In this document: piece after piece, positions 1-8,935 of the stretch | Position numbering within the stretch: the first letter of the stretch is position 1 | Layout of the letters: each line of letters starts with the position of its first letter | Assembly: GCF_032268605.1 (NCBI RefSeq) | Contig: NZ_CP130318.1 | Span: 2,762,001 to 2,826,000 of the forward strand | Origin: Paenibacillus aurantius | GTDB lineage: Bacteria > Bacillota > Bacilli > Paenibacillales > NBRC-103111 | Reading direction: 5' to 3' | DNA length: 64,000 bases | Notes under the pieces: model-generated | Told to the model about the DNA's origin: nothing | The model's database searches: none | The model's input: the letters and a program-made list of their open reading frames with translations, nothing else | Position numbers and translations under genes: made by a program

Positions 1-37
1 TAAAATATAAATATAAACGAAGAGGGAAGTGAGTCAT

Positions 38-1084
38 TTGTCAGATCGTCGTGCGGCATTAGAAATGGCTTTGCGTAACATCGAGAAGCAATTCGGCAAA
101 GGTTCCATCATGAAGCTCGGTGAATCTACCCATATGAAGGTAGAGACAATTCCTAGCGGTTCCTTGGCTTTGGATATAGCATTAGGCATCGGGGGATTTC
201 CCCGCGGGAGAATTATAGAAATCTACGGACCGGAATCTTCCGGTAAGACGACGGTGGCTCTGCATGCGATCGCGGAAGTTCAGAAGACGGGTGGACAAGC
301 GGCGTTTATCGACGCCGAGCATGCTTTGGACCCTGTCTATGCCCGGAAGCTAGGCATTAACATTGATGAGCTCCTCCTTTCCCAGCCGGATACCGGAGAA
401 CAGGCTCTTGAAATTGCGGAAGCTCTAGTGCGAAGCGGAGCGGTGGACATTATTGTCATTGATTCGGTTGCGGCTCTCGTACCGAAAGCCGAGATCGAAG
501 GGGATATGGGAGATTCTCACGTCGGCCTGCAGGCCCGTCTCATGTCTCAGGCATTGCGTAAGCTGTCCGGTGCGATCAACAAATCCAAGGTTATCGCCAT
601 CTTTATCAACCAGCTTCGCGAGAAGGTTGGGGTTATGTTCGGTAACCCGGAAGTTACCCCAGGAGGACGTGCCCTTAAGTTCTATTCCTCTGTCCGCCTT
701 GAAGTGCGCCGGGTAGAGACCATCAAGCAGGGCAATGATATGATCGGGAACCGTACGAAGATCAAGGTTGTTAAGAATAAGGTTGCTCCTCCGTTCAAAC
801 AAGCCGACATCGACATCATGTACGGAGAAGGCATTTCGAGGGAAGGCAGCATCGTCGATATCGGAACCGAGATGGATATCGTCGACAAGAGCGGCGCCTG
901 GTATTCCTTCGAGGGCGAACGCCTCGGACAAGGACGCGAGAACGCCAAGCAGTTCTTGAAGGAGAACCCTCACATCGCCGATAACATTGAGAAGAAGATA
1001 CGGGAATCCAGCAATCTGGTTGCGGTTGTGACCGAAGACACCGAGGAAGAGGAAGACGAGGATTTGCTGCTTAGCTTGGAATAA
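38..1084 (+). CDS. recA: RecA recombinase
   Basis: DNA-dependent ATPase that forms the filament for homologous recombination and triggers LexA cleavage in the SOS response. The 348-residue product has the Walker A motif GPESSGKT at about residues 64-71, the RecA core, and the usual acidic C-terminal tail. An upstream in-frame GTG at 29 touches the ribosome site (AGAGGGA, 21-27), so it is too close. The TTG at 38 is about 10 nt away and gives the family's normal N-terminus MSDR. The promoter and any LexA box lie outside the window. A terminator follows, and recX is next. Confidence 0.97.
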   Translation: MSDRRAALEMALRNIEKQFGKGSIMKLGESTHMKVETIPSGSLALDIALGIGGFPRGRIIEIYGPESSGKTTVALHAIAEVQKTGGQAAFIDAEHALDPVYARKLGINIDELLLSQPDTGEQALEIAEALVRSGAVDIIVIDSVAALVPKAEIEGDMGDSHVGLQARLMSQALRKLSGAINKSKVIAIFINQLREKVGVMFGNPEVTPGGRALKFYSSVRLEVRRVETIKQGNDMIGNRTKIKVVKNKVAPPFKQADIDIMYGEGISREGSIVDIGTEMDIVDKSGAWYSFEGERLGQGRENAKQFLKENPHIADNIEKKIRESSNLVAVVTEDTEEEEDEDLLLSLE

Positions 1085-1094
1085 TTATACAACC

Positions 1095-1122
1095 AGCCGC
1101 GCCTACCAGGTGCGGCTTTTTT
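1095..1122 (+). terminator. Rho-independent terminator after recA
   Basis: A 6-bp stem AGCCGC/GCGGCT with an 11-nt loop is followed directly by a T6 run. It sits 10 nt after the recA stop and separates recA from recX. Confidence 0.75.
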
Positions 1123-1208
1123 GGAATTTGCTCACCTAACCCGAAGGCAGGAAGGGTTGGTGAAAGTCTCATTCCTAATGGCTGCCAGGAGCCCGGAAAG
1201 GAGAGAGT

Positions 1209-1865
1209 ATGAAAGCATCGGAAGAATCGACAGTTACCCGGGTCGACAAACAGAAAAGAAACAAGCACCGGTATAACGTTCACTTGGATGGGGAATATGC
1301 CTTCTCCGTGCATGAGGACCTGCTTATCAAATACCGCCTCCTTAAGGGAGAGGTCGTAAACAAAGAACAGCTTCAAACCATACTGGAGGAAGACGAGAAA
1401 CACCGTGCCTACCTCGATGCCATCCGGTTTATTGGGGTTCGGCCACGATCGGTAAAGGAAGTCAAGCTCAAGCTGAAACAGCGGGGGTACGAACCGCCTC
1501 TAATTCAGGGAACGGTTGACAAGCTGCTGGATCAGAACTACTTGGACGATACCCAATTCGCGAAGATGTGGGCGGAACAGCGAGTAACCTTCAACAAGAA
1601 AGGGAAGAAATGGATTCAAGCCGAGCTCGCCCAGAAAGGAATCGACCGCAGCAAAATTCAAGAAGCTGTCGAGGGAATTGGGGAGGAAGAGGAGTTGACC
1701 AGCGCTGAAGACCTGGCCCGCAAAAAATGGCCTACGTTATCCGGGGAGGAATACGAGAAGAAGCGGAAACTGTATGCTTTTCTCATGAGGAGAGGGTATA
1801 CCCCCTCCATCGTAGGAGAGGCCGTCAAACGGATAACAGGAGAGAGTATAGAGGAATTTGATTGA
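1209..1865 (+). CDS. recX: RecX regulatory protein
   Basis: RecX family modulator that binds RecA filaments and limits or tunes their activity. The product is 218 residues, highly charged, and carries the tandem three-helix repeats of the family; a recognisable part is the YLDD segment around residue 115. The ATG at 1209 has a good site, GGAAAGGAGAGA. Placement directly behind recA matches many Firmicutes. It may be transcribed by read-through past the recA terminator, because no clear promoter is visible in the 85-nt gap. Confidence 0.9.
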   Translation: MKASEESTVTRVDKQKRNKHRYNVHLDGEYAFSVHEDLLIKYRLLKGEVVNKEQLQTILEEDEKHRAYLDAIRFIGVRPRSVKEVKLKLKQRGYEPPLIQGTVDKLLDQNYLDDTQFAKMWAEQRVTFNKKGKKWIQAELAQKGIDRSKIQEAVEGIGEEEELTSAEDLARKKWPTLSGEEYEKKRKLYAFLMRRGYTPSIVGEAVKRITGESIEEFD

Positions 1866-1958
1866 ATTAGATTAACGTCGTTAACCTATTATTTAATGAT
1901 ATTAATCATATTCCTGTTCTCTCCATGGGGATGCCTGCCAGTTCCATTAGTCACAAGC

Positions 1959-1988
1959 TTGACAATATTCTTCGACAAAAGATAAAAT
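1959..1988 (+). promoter_or_regulatory. Sigma-A promoter for rny
   Basis: TTGACA (1959-1964) and TAAAAT (1983-1988) are separated by 18 nt, so transcription should start near 1995. This leaves a leader of roughly 190 nt before the RNase Y start, and the leader contains the structured element at 2013-2083. Confidence 0.65.
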
Positions 1989-2012
1989 AAATTTTGTATA
2001 TCTTTTCTTCAA

Positions 2013-2083
2013 ATCATTGGATTCGCAAAGTAAAATCGCCAATTTTACTTTTCATAACCTTTTATGACGGCGAATCGAATGAT
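2013..2083 (+). other. Three-way-junction RNA element in the rny leader
   Basis: A closing helix pairs 2013-2026 with 2070-2083: ATCATT, one G-G mismatch, then GATTCGC, with exact complements opposite. Inside it two hairpins abut. AAAGTAAAAT pairs with ATTTTACTTT (2027-2036/2042-2051, 5-nt loop), and TCATAA pairs with TTATGA (2052-2057/2062-2067, loop CCTT). Only two unpaired bases (2068-2069) remain at the junction. No T tract follows, so it is not an ordinary terminator. The helices are seen directly; a role in controlling rny is inference. A DNA cruciform or remnant mobile repeat remains possible. Confidence 0.6.
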
Positions 2084-2182
2084 CCCACAAGAATGTAAAG
2101 CAGTTACCTGTACAATGAAGCTCGGATTAAAAACCGAACATATCCCAAGCTAACACCTTGGAGGAACAACGGGGAGGTGAAC

Positions 2183-3733
2183 ATGATGATGACTACCGTC
2201 ATCTGGGCCGTGGTCGCTCTCGTTGTTGGGATTCTTCTTGGCGCTGGGATTGGGTATTTTATCCGCAAATCTCTTGCTGAAGCGAAAATTTCGAGTGCGG
2301 AACACGCGGCCGAACAGATTATTGAGAACGCCAGGAAAGATGCCGAGGCACTTAAGAAAGAAACGGTACTCGAAGCCAAAGACGAAGTCCACAAGCTTCG
2401 GGCCGAAGCTGAAAAAGACATTCGTGAACGTCGGAATGAAACACAACGACAAGAAAGACGATTGTTGCAAAAAGAGGAGTCGCTGGATAAAAAATTAGAA
2501 TCTCTGGAACGCAAAGAAGAACAAATGGCCAACAAGGAGAAGCGGATCGACGAGACCCAAGGACAAATTGATCAGCTTTATCGCAGCCAGGTTGCCGAGT
2601 TAGAGCGTATTTCCGGATTGACAATGGAAGAAGCGAAGTCCATCATTCTCACCAATGTTGAACAGGAAGTCCGTCATGAAGCAGCCCAACTGATTAAAGA
2701 GATTGAACAGCAGGCTAAAGAAGAAGGGGACAAGAAGGCCAGAGAGATCATTACGCTAGCTATCCAGCGTTGTGCAGCCGATCATGTTGCCGAGACGACG
2801 GTATCCGTCGTTACGCTGCCTAACGAAGAAATGAAGGGCAGAATCATCGGTCGCGAAGGACGGAACATCCGGGCTCTGGAGACGCTGACCGGCATCGACC
2901 TCATTATCGACGACACGCCGGAAGCCGTTATCCTCTCCGGATTCGATCCGATCCGCCGCGAAATCGCGCGGACGGCCCTGGAGAAGCTTGTGGCGGATGG
3001 ACGAATCCATCCGGCACGAATCGAAGAGATGGTGGAGAAATCCCGGAAGGAAGTGGACGAACGAATCCGCGAATACGGGGAACAAGCCACCTTCGAGATC
3101 GGCGTACATGGTCTGCATCCCGATCTTATCAAGATATTGGGAAGGCTCAAATTCAGAACCAGCTATGGACAGAATGTGCTTAAGCATTCGATGGAAGTGG
3201 CTTATCTGTCGGGGCTTATGGCAGGAGAACTTGGAGAAGACGTTACTTTGGCGAAACGTGCCGGACTCCTGCATGACATCGGTAAAGCTTTGGATCACGA
3301 AGTCGAAGGCTCCCATGTGGAAATCGGCGTAGAGATCGGAAAGAAATACAAAGAGCATCCGGTTGTCATCAACAGCATTGCGTCGCACCATGGAGACACC
3401 GAGGCGACTTCCGTCATCGCGATGCTCGTGGGTGCTGCGGACGCCTTATCGGCTGCAAGGCCGGGGGCCCGCCGCGAAACGCTCGAAACGTACATCAAGC
3501 GGCTGGAAAGACTGGAGGATATTTCGGAATCCTTCGAAGGGGTCGAGAAATCGTACGCCATCCAGGCCGGCCGTGAAATCCGGGTTATGGTTCAGCCGGA
3601 CAAGGTGGATGACACCGAGGCGTTCCGCTTGGCCCGTGATATTACGAAGAAAATCGAGAATGAATTGGATTATCCCGGCCACATTAAGGTTACCGTTATT
3701 CGCGAAACCCGGGCTGTGGAATACGCTAAATAG
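2183..3733 (+). CDS. rny: Ribonuclease Y (RNase Y)
   Basis: Membrane-anchored endoribonuclease that starts mRNA decay and processes many transcripts in Firmicutes. The protein has an N-terminal transmembrane helix (about 5-25), a long charged coiled coil (about 30-165), a KH RNA-binding domain (motif GRIIGREG near 219) and an HD domain with first His near 335 and HD near 366. A GTG at 2177 overlaps the ribosome site GGGGAGG, so it is unlikely. ATG 2183 or 2186 is the probable start; 2186 has the better spacing. The long structured leader may regulate it. A hairpin terminator separates it from ymdB. Confidence 0.96.
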   Translation: MMMTTVIWAVVALVVGILLGAGIGYFIRKSLAEAKISSAEHAAEQIIENARKDAEALKKETVLEAKDEVHKLRAEAEKDIRERRNETQRQERRLLQKEESLDKKLESLERKEEQMANKEKRIDETQGQIDQLYRSQVAELERISGLTMEEAKSIILTNVEQEVRHEAAQLIKEIEQQAKEEGDKKAREIITLAIQRCAADHVAETTVSVVTLPNEEMKGRIIGREGRNIRALETLTGIDLIIDDTPEAVILSGFDPIRREIARTALEKLVADGRIHPARIEEMVEKSRKEVDERIREYGEQATFEIGVHGLHPDLIKILGRLKFRTSYGQNVLKHSMEVAYLSGLMAGELGEDVTLAKRAGLLHDIGKALDHEVEGSHVEIGVEIGKKYKEHPVVINSIASHHGDTEATSVIAMLVGAADALSAARPGARRETLETYIKRLERLEDISESFEGVEKSYAIQAGREIRVMVQPDKVDDTEAFRLARDITKKIENELDYPGHIKVTVIRETRAVEYAK

Positions 3734-3741
3734 GTGGAACG

Positions 3742-3765
3742 AAAAGTGGCTGATAAGCCACTTTT
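3742..3765 (+). terminator. Hairpin terminator after rny
   Basis: A 10-bp perfect stem AAAAGTGGCT/AGCCACTTTT has a GATA loop. The following T run is short (TTTTCTGTT), so termination may be partial and allow read-through into ymdB. Confidence 0.55.
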
Positions 3766-3807
3766 CTGTTATTGTAGGACCAATTGACGTTTAAGGAGTG
3801 ACCGGTC

Positions 3808-4605
3808 ATCAAGGTTTTGTTTATAGGAGACATCGTAGGCGCGGTGGGAAGGAAAGCCGTGAAGCAGATGCTTCCTTCCTTAACCTCCCGTTATAAGCCC
3901 TCTATCATCATTGCAAACGGAGAGAACGCGGCGGCCGGCCGGGGCATCAACCGGCAGATCGCCAAGGAGTTTTTTGAATGGGGCATTCATGGTGTCACCA
4001 TGGGGAATCACACTTGGGACCAGAAGGAGATCTTTGACTTTATCGACGATGAGCCGCGGCTGGTTCGTCCGGCCAACTTCCCTGAAGGGACCACCCCTGG
4101 CCGGGGATGGACCACCATCAAGGCGAACGGCAAGGAGCTAATCATTATGAACCTTCAAGGAAGAACCTTCCTGCCGCCGATTGACTGCCCCTTCGAGAAG
4201 GTCGATGCCCTTCTGGCCCCTTTTAAGGGGAAGAACAAGGCGATTCTGGTTGATTTTCATGCGGAGGCAACGTCCGAGAAGATCGCCATGGGCTGGCACC
4301 TGGACGGAAGGGCGTCCGTGGTGGTGGGCACGCATACCCACGTCCAGAGCCATGACGAAAGAATTCTCCCGGGGGGCACCGCTTATGTGACCGATGTGGG
4401 GATGGTGGGCCCTCGCGACGGAATTCTCGGCATGGAAAGGGAAGCCGTGCTGCGTAAGTTCAGAACCCAGCTTCCGGTCCGTTTTGTCGTGGATGAAGGA
4501 ACCTGGCACTTCCATGCCGTCATCGTAGAAATTGACGAAGCGACGGGGAAGGCGACCCGGATAGATTTGATTCGCAAGTATGAAGAAGATCTGTTGCTCG
4601 AATAG
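3808..4605 (+). CDS. ymdB: YmdB-family cyclic-nucleotide phosphodiesterase
   Basis: Metallophosphoesterase of the YmdB/DUF1213 family. In Bacillus it hydrolyses cyclic nucleotides and affects the biofilm-motility decision. Metal-site motifs are visible in order: FIGDIVG, NGENAA, GNHTWD, DFHAEATSEK and GTHTHV. The start is odd. The ribosome site AAGGAG (3793-3798) is 9 nt before an ATC codon at 3808, which begins the family-typical (M)KVLFIGD. The first canonical in-frame start, TTG at 3817, is 18 nt from that site and would remove part of the first strand. I place the start at ATC 3808, about 265 residues, as inference. The neighbours rny and spoVS match the Bacillus order. Confidence 0.88.
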   Translation: MKVLFIGDIVGAVGRKAVKQMLPSLTSRYKPSIIIANGENAAAGRGINRQIAKEFFEWGIHGVTMGNHTWDQKEIFDFIDDEPRLVRPANFPEGTTPGRGWTTIKANGKELIIMNLQGRTFLPPIDCPFEKVDALLAPFKGKNKAILVDFHAEATSEKIAMGWHLDGRASVVVGTHTHVQSHDERILPGGTAYVTDVGMVGPRDGILGMEREAVLRKFRTQLPVRFVVDEGTWHFHAVIVEIDEATGKATRIDLIRKYEEDLLLE

Positions 4606-4659
4606 TTCCCAAGTCTTAAGCGGTCTGTGTCTCTCTTCTCAAAGTTTCTTGGGGCGAAG

Positions 4660-4686
4660 AAGGAATTTTTGCTGAAGCTCTAGAAT
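4660..4686 (+). promoter_or_regulatory. Candidate sigma-H promoter for spoVS
   Basis: AAGGAATTT is followed, after a spacer close to the sigma-H norm, by a GAAT box at 4683-4686. Bacillus spoVS is known to be sigma-H dependent. The spacer is about one base longer than in the textbook spoVG promoter, so the assignment is tentative. Confidence 0.45.
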
Positions 4687-4734
4687 AGGAATGGTACTGG
4701 GGATCAATCCATCATTCCTGAGGAGGTACTTTTC

Positions 4735-4995
4735 ATGGAAGTATTAAAAGTTTCAGCAAAGTCCAACCCAAACTCCGTCGCCGGGGCTTTGGCCGGAGTC
4801 CTGCGGGAACGCGGCGCTGCTGAGCTTCAAGCCATCGGCGCAGGCGCCCTCAACCAGGCGATCAAAGCCGTTGCCATTGCCCGGGGATTCGTTGCTCCCA
4901 GCGGGGTGGATTTGATTTGCATACCTGCTTTCACGGACATTGTCATTGATGGAGAAGACCGGACCGCTATTAAGCTGATTGTCGAGCCCAGATAA
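4735..4995 (+). CDS. spoVS: Stage V sporulation protein S
   Basis: Small (86-residue) Alba-like SpoVS protein required for normal progression of sporulation and coat assembly. The whole protein is the conserved domain, starting MEVLKVSAKS and including the GAGALNQA turn and the central IKAVAIARG helix. The ribosome site GAGGAGGT is well placed before ATG 4735. A candidate sigma-H promoter precedes the gene and a strong terminator follows, so it is probably monocistronic. Confidence 0.96.
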   Translation: MEVLKVSAKSNPNSVAGALAGVLRERGAAELQAIGAGALNQAIKAVAIARGFVAPSGVDLICIPAFTDIVIDGEDRTAIKLIVEPR

Positions 4996-5012
4996 GATTA
5001 GCCGAATGACAG

Positions 5013-5040
5013 CCTGTTTACTTTGGTAAACGGGTTTTTT
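5013..5040 (+). terminator. Terminator after spoVS
   Basis: A 9-bp stem, CCTGTTTAC with GTAAACGGG including one T-G pair, and loop TTTG, is followed by T6. Confidence 0.8.
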
Positions 5041-5099
5041 CATGCCATTAAACCCATTCCAACCTCGCAAGAGGTTTTTTCCATTTAAGGAGGGTCATC

Positions 5100-6038
5100 A
5101 TGAGAATCATCGATGCGCATTGCGATTTGCTGGGCCGGATGCTGGTGGATTCTACGGTGTCCTTTGTAACGGAACATCCGGATACCCGGGTGAACCGGCA
5201 AAGGATGCAGGAAGCGAACTATGCTTTTCAAATTTTCGCGCTTTACTTGTCGGAATCCTTGAGACGGCCGGGATTTCCCGAGGTTCTGGAGATGGTGGAT
5301 CTGTTCCGGGAGCGGGTGTGCCGGGAAGGGGACGTGATCCTCGTTCGGAGCGTGTCCGACTTGCAGAAAGCGGCGGAGAAAGGACAGCTGGGGGGCTTGC
5401 TGTCATTAGAGGGCGCCGAGGGGCTGGGAGGCAGCCTAACCTGCCTGCGGACGCTGCATGAGCTGGGGCTGCGTCTCTTAGGACTTACCTGGAACCATGC
5501 GAATTGGGCGGCGGACGGTGTAGGTGAATCGCGGAACGGCGGCTTTACGGAGAAGGGAAAAGGACTGGTCCGGGAGTGCAACCGGCTGGGAATTATTATG
5601 GACGTTTCCCACTTGGCCGAGCGAGGCTTCTGGGAGCTGGCGGACCTGTCGGATAAACCCTTCATCGCCTCGCATTCGAATGCGAAAGCCCTCTGCCCCC
5701 ACCGGAGAAATCTGACGGATGACCAAATCACAGCGCTGATCGAGCGCCAGGGAAGAATAGGCATTACATTCGTTCCCTGGTTTCTGAGCGAAGGAAAAGC
5801 TTCCCTTAAGGATATTCTTAAGCATATCGACTACATCGGCTCCCGCGGCGGTATGCCTTACCTGGGCTTCGGATCGGATTTTGACGGCTTCGACGGCGGG
5901 ATCCCCGGCTTGGAGCACCCCGGGTGCTTTCCTAACCTGGTAAATGAATTGCAGAAGCATTATAAGGAAGACGAGGTTCGCGGCCTCCTGTTTGACAATT
6001 GGTACAAATTTTTGCAAGACAATCTCCCACAGGTATGA
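5100..6038 (+). CDS. Membrane-dipeptidase family zinc peptidase (M19)
   Basis: Metallo-dipeptidase of the renal dipeptidase/M19 family, cleaving dipeptides, often with tolerance for D-residues. The 312-residue TIM-barrel protein shows the HxD metal pair at residues 7 and 9, the bridging Glu in LSLEGAEGL (about 104), His in DVSHLAE (about 169) and His in ASHSNAK (about 190). GFGSDFDG follows near the C-terminus. No signal peptide is seen, so it is likely cytoplasmic despite the family name. The ribosome site AAGGAGGG precedes ATG 5100. It lies between spoVS and korAB, an insertion relative to B. subtilis. Confidence 0.88.
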   Translation: MRIIDAHCDLLGRMLVDSTVSFVTEHPDTRVNRQRMQEANYAFQIFALYLSESLRRPGFPEVLEMVDLFRERVCREGDVILVRSVSDLQKAAEKGQLGGLLSLEGAEGLGGSLTCLRTLHELGLRLLGLTWNHANWAADGVGESRNGGFTEKGKGLVRECNRLGIIMDVSHLAERGFWELADLSDKPFIASHSNAKALCPHRRNLTDDQITALIERQGRIGITFVPWFLSEGKASLKDILKHIDYIGSRGGMPYLGFGSDFDGFDGGIPGLEHPGCFPNLVNELQKHYKEDEVRGLLFDNWYKFLQDNLPQV

Positions 6039-6081
6039 AATAAGCTTTATATCACAATAATAGATAGTAAAAACCTCAATC

Positions 6082-6169
6082 TATCTCGATGCGAGATATG
6101 TTTCATCTAATAATACTATATATCAAATGGACTTATTTCCTTGCTTTTTGCTGGGTGAAATCATAAAAT
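6082..6169 (+). promoter_or_regulatory. Upstream region of korAB: palindrome and candidate promoter
   Basis: The AT-rich 200-nt gap holds a 7-bp palindrome with 3-nt centre, TATCTCG/CGAGATA (6082-6098). It also holds a possible sigma-A promoter: TTGCTT (6141-6146), 17 nt, then TAAAAT (6164-6169). The -35 box is poor. The palindrome may be a regulator site, but no known regulator consensus is recognised. Confidence 0.4.
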
Positions 6170-6247
6170 TTGTTTGATGGGATTGAAAAGAAATATTAAT
6201 AAGCTCCACATTGATTCGTTCGTTAAGTTAAAAGGGAGATGGACATC

Positions 6248-7996
6248 GTGATTAATCAGTTATCATGGAAAATCGGGGGACAGCAGGGGGAAGGTGTCGA
6301 AAGTACGGACCGTATTTTCTCGACCGCTCTTAACCGTCTGGGTTACTACTTGTACGGATACCGCCACTTCTCATCCCGGATCAAAGGCGGACATACGAAT
6401 AACAAAATTCGCATCAGCACGAAGCCCATCCGGGCCATTTCGGATGATCTGGACATTCTGGTTGCCTTTGACCAGGAGAGCATCGATCTGAACGCACGCG
6501 AGCTTCGCGACAGCGGAGTCATAGTAGCGGATGCCAAGTTTAACCCTACCGTTCCGGAAGGAGTAAACGCCCGCCTGTTCGCCGTTCCGATTACGGCGAT
6601 TGCTGAAGAATTGGGAACATCCCTGATGAAGAACATGGTAGCTTCCGGCGCATCCTGGGCTCTCCTGGGCTTGCCAATGGAAGTTTTCAATAAAGCAGTA
6701 GAAGAAGAATTCGGACGCAAAGGTCCTGCGGTTGTAGAGAAAAATATTCAAGCCGTAGCGAGCGGAGCCCAATTCATTCTGGACCAAGCCGGCGGACCGT
6801 TGGATCAATTCAAACTTGAGCCAGCCGACGGCAAGCAGAAGCTGTTCATGATCGGTAATGATGCGATCGGACTCGGCGCAGTGGCGGCGGGGTGCCGTTT
6901 CATGCCTGCTTATCCGATCACACCGGCTTCCGAGATCATGGAATACCTGATCAAGACGCTGCCGAAATTCGGCGGTACGGTTATTCAAACCGAAGACGAA
7001 ATTGCAGCCTGCACGATGGCCATCGGAGCCAACTACGGCGGCGTAAGAGCCTTGACGGCTTCCGCCGGTCCCGGCCTGTCCCTCATGATGGAAGCAATCG
7101 GCCTTGCCGGTATGACCGAAACGCCGGTCGTTATCGTGGACACGCAGCGCGGAGGTCCTTCGACCGGTCTGCCTACCAAGCAGGAGCAGAGCGATATTCT
7201 CGCCATGATCCATGGTACGCACGGCGAGATTCCAAAGATCGTCATTTCCCCAAGTACTGTGGAAGAGTGCTTCTATGATACGGTGGAGGCCTTCAACCTG
7301 GCTGAGAAATACCAATGCCCGGTTATCATCGTGACGGACCTTCAGCTGAGCCTTGGTAAGCAATCGGCCGAGCAGCTGGACTTCAACCGTGTCGTGATCG
7401 ACCGCGGACAGCTTGTAGGCGACGTTCAAGCCCGCGAAGACGGAAGCTTGTTCAAGCGTTATGAGTTTACGGAAGACGGAATCTCTCCTCGTGTCCTTCC
7501 AGGGCAGAAGAACGGGATTCACCACGTGACCGGCGTAGAGCATGCCGAGGACGGCCGTCCGTCCGAAAGCCCGGTTAACCGCCGTAAAATGATGGATAAG
7601 CGTATGGATAAACTGAAGCAAGTGAAGGTAACCAATCCGATTCTGGTTGACGCTCCGCACGAAGAGCCGGACCTGCTCATCATCGGAATGGGTTCCACGG
7701 GTGGAACGATCGACGAAGCCAGACAGCGTCTTGCTGACGAGAACATCAAAACGAACCATGTTACCGTTCGTCTGATGCATCCGTTCCCTGCCGAAGAGCT
7801 CCGTCCCTACATGGACAAAGCGAAGAAAGTGGTTGTCGTGGAAAACAACGCAACGGCCCAGCTGGCTTCCTTGATCAAGCTGAACCTGCCGCACACGGCG
7901 GAGAAAATCCACAACCACCTGAAATATAACGGAAATCCGTTCCTACCTTCTGAAATTTACAACGAATGCAAGGGGATGTTCGTATGGCAACATTAA
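6248..7996 (+). CDS. korA: 2-oxoacid:ferredoxin oxidoreductase, fused gamma-alpha subunit
   Basis: Large subunit of an enzyme that decarboxylates a 2-oxoacid (2-oxoglutarate-like substrates in the Kor group) to the acyl-CoA, passing electrons to ferredoxin. Residues 1 to about 180 form the gamma domain (GGQQGEGV near the start) and about 195-582 the pyrimidine-binding alpha domain (AYPITPASEIMEYL). An ATG at 6239 touches the ribosome site AAGGGAG (6232-6238). GTG 6248, 9 nt away, is the better start and gives the family's usual N-terminus. It overlaps korB by 13 bases, indicating coupled translation. Confidence 0.9.
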   Translation: MINQLSWKIGGQQGEGVESTDRIFSTALNRLGYYLYGYRHFSSRIKGGHTNNKIRISTKPIRAISDDLDILVAFDQESIDLNARELRDSGVIVADAKFNPTVPEGVNARLFAVPITAIAEELGTSLMKNMVASGASWALLGLPMEVFNKAVEEEFGRKGPAVVEKNIQAVASGAQFILDQAGGPLDQFKLEPADGKQKLFMIGNDAIGLGAVAAGCRFMPAYPITPASEIMEYLIKTLPKFGGTVIQTEDEIAACTMAIGANYGGVRALTASAGPGLSLMMEAIGLAGMTETPVVIVDTQRGGPSTGLPTKQEQSDILAMIHGTHGEIPKIVISPSTVEECFYDTVEAFNLAEKYQCPVIIVTDLQLSLGKQSAEQLDFNRVVIDRGQLVGDVQAREDGSLFKRYEFTEDGISPRVLPGQKNGIHHVTGVEHAEDGRPSESPVNRRKMMDKRMDKLKQVKVTNPILVDAPHEEPDLLIIGMGSTGGTIDEARQRLADENIKTNHVTVRLMHPFPAEELRPYMDKAKKVVVVENNATAQLASLIKLNLPHTAEKIHNHLKYNGNPFLPSEIYNECKGMFVWQH

Positions 7997-8850
7997 AAGA
8001 CTTTAGAAATAACGTAAAACCTAACTGGTGCCCGGGCTGCGGAGACTTCTCCGTACAAGCGGCCATCCAGAGAGCGGCTGCCAATGTCGGCCTCGAGCCT
8101 GAGAACTTGGCTATCGTCTCCGGAATCGGGTGCTCGGGACGGATTTCCGGTTACGTTAATGCCTACGGCTTCCATGGTGTGCACGGACGCTCCCTTCCGA
8201 TCGCGCAAGGCTTGAAAATGGCCAACCGCGAACTGACCGTTCTGGCAGCAGGCGGTGACGGCGACGGCTTCGCCATTGGGATGGGGCATACGGTTCATGC
8301 CATCCGCCGCAACATCAACATCACGTACATCGTCATGGATAACCAAATTTACGGGCTGACCAAAGGACAAACGTCCCCCCGCAGCTCCGAAGGCTTCAAG
8401 ACGAAGAGCACTCCGCAAGGCTCGATTGAATCGGCGCTGGCTCCACTTGAAGTGGCTCTGGCTTCGGGCGCTACCTTCGTAGCCCAGTCCTTCTCGAGTA
8501 ACCTGAAACAATTAACGACGTTAATTGAAGAAGGGATGAAACACGAAGGCTTCTCGCTGATCAACGTTTTCAGCCCATGCGTAACCTTCAACAAGATCAA
8601 CACTTACGACTGGTTCAAGGAAAACATCGTAGACCTCGAAGAAGATGCGAATTACGATTCTTCCAACCGGGTAGCCGCTATGACGAAGCTGATGGAGACG
8701 AACGGGATGGTTACTGGTCTTATCTACCAAGATAAGAACCGCAAGAGCTATGAGGATCTGGTCGCGGGCTTTAAGCCGGAAGGGCTGGCCAACCAGAACA
8801 TCAAGCTGACGGAAGCCGAATTCGACAAGCTGGTAGCCGAGTTCAAATAA
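7984..8850 (+). CDS. korB: 2-oxoacid:ferredoxin oxidoreductase, beta subunit
   Basis: Thiamine-diphosphate and iron-sulfur subunit paired with the preceding gene. The 288-residue protein shows WCPGCGD at residues 15-21 and the further Cys in GIGCSGR, both cluster-ligand regions. The TPP-magnesium motif GDGDGFAIG is followed by DNQIYGLTKG. The upstream ATG at 7966 lacks a ribosome site, whereas AAGGGG (7970-7975) is 8 nt from ATG 7984. There is no separate ferredoxin subunit, typical of the two-subunit type of aerobes. A strong terminator ends the operon. Confidence 0.92.
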   Translation: MATLKDFRNNVKPNWCPGCGDFSVQAAIQRAAANVGLEPENLAIVSGIGCSGRISGYVNAYGFHGVHGRSLPIAQGLKMANRELTVLAAGGDGDGFAIGMGHTVHAIRRNINITYIVMDNQIYGLTKGQTSPRSSEGFKTKSTPQGSIESALAPLEVALASGATFVAQSFSSNLKQLTTLIEEGMKHEGFSLINVFSPCVTFNKINTYDWFKENIVDLEEDANYDSSNRVAAMTKLMETNGMVTGLIYQDKNRKSYEDLVAGFKPEGLANQNIKLTEAEFDKLVAEFK

Positions 8851-8859
8851 TGTTCATAG

Positions 8860-8888
8860 GCATAGGGGTTATCCCCTATGCTTTTTTT
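8860..8888 (+). terminator. Terminator after korAB
   Basis: A perfect 9-bp stem GCATAGGGG/CCCCTATGC with loop TTAT is followed by T7. Confidence 0.9.
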
Positions 8889-8935
8889 GTTTAAACTAGA
8901 ATCAAAGAGAAGAAGACCACGAGGAGGAAGACGTT

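Noticed and set aside
6371-7918. 515-codon open frame antisense to korA
   Set aside because: It lies entirely opposite a gene with clear domain motifs, has no ribosome site, and its translation shows no recognisable family. It is a codon-usage artefact.
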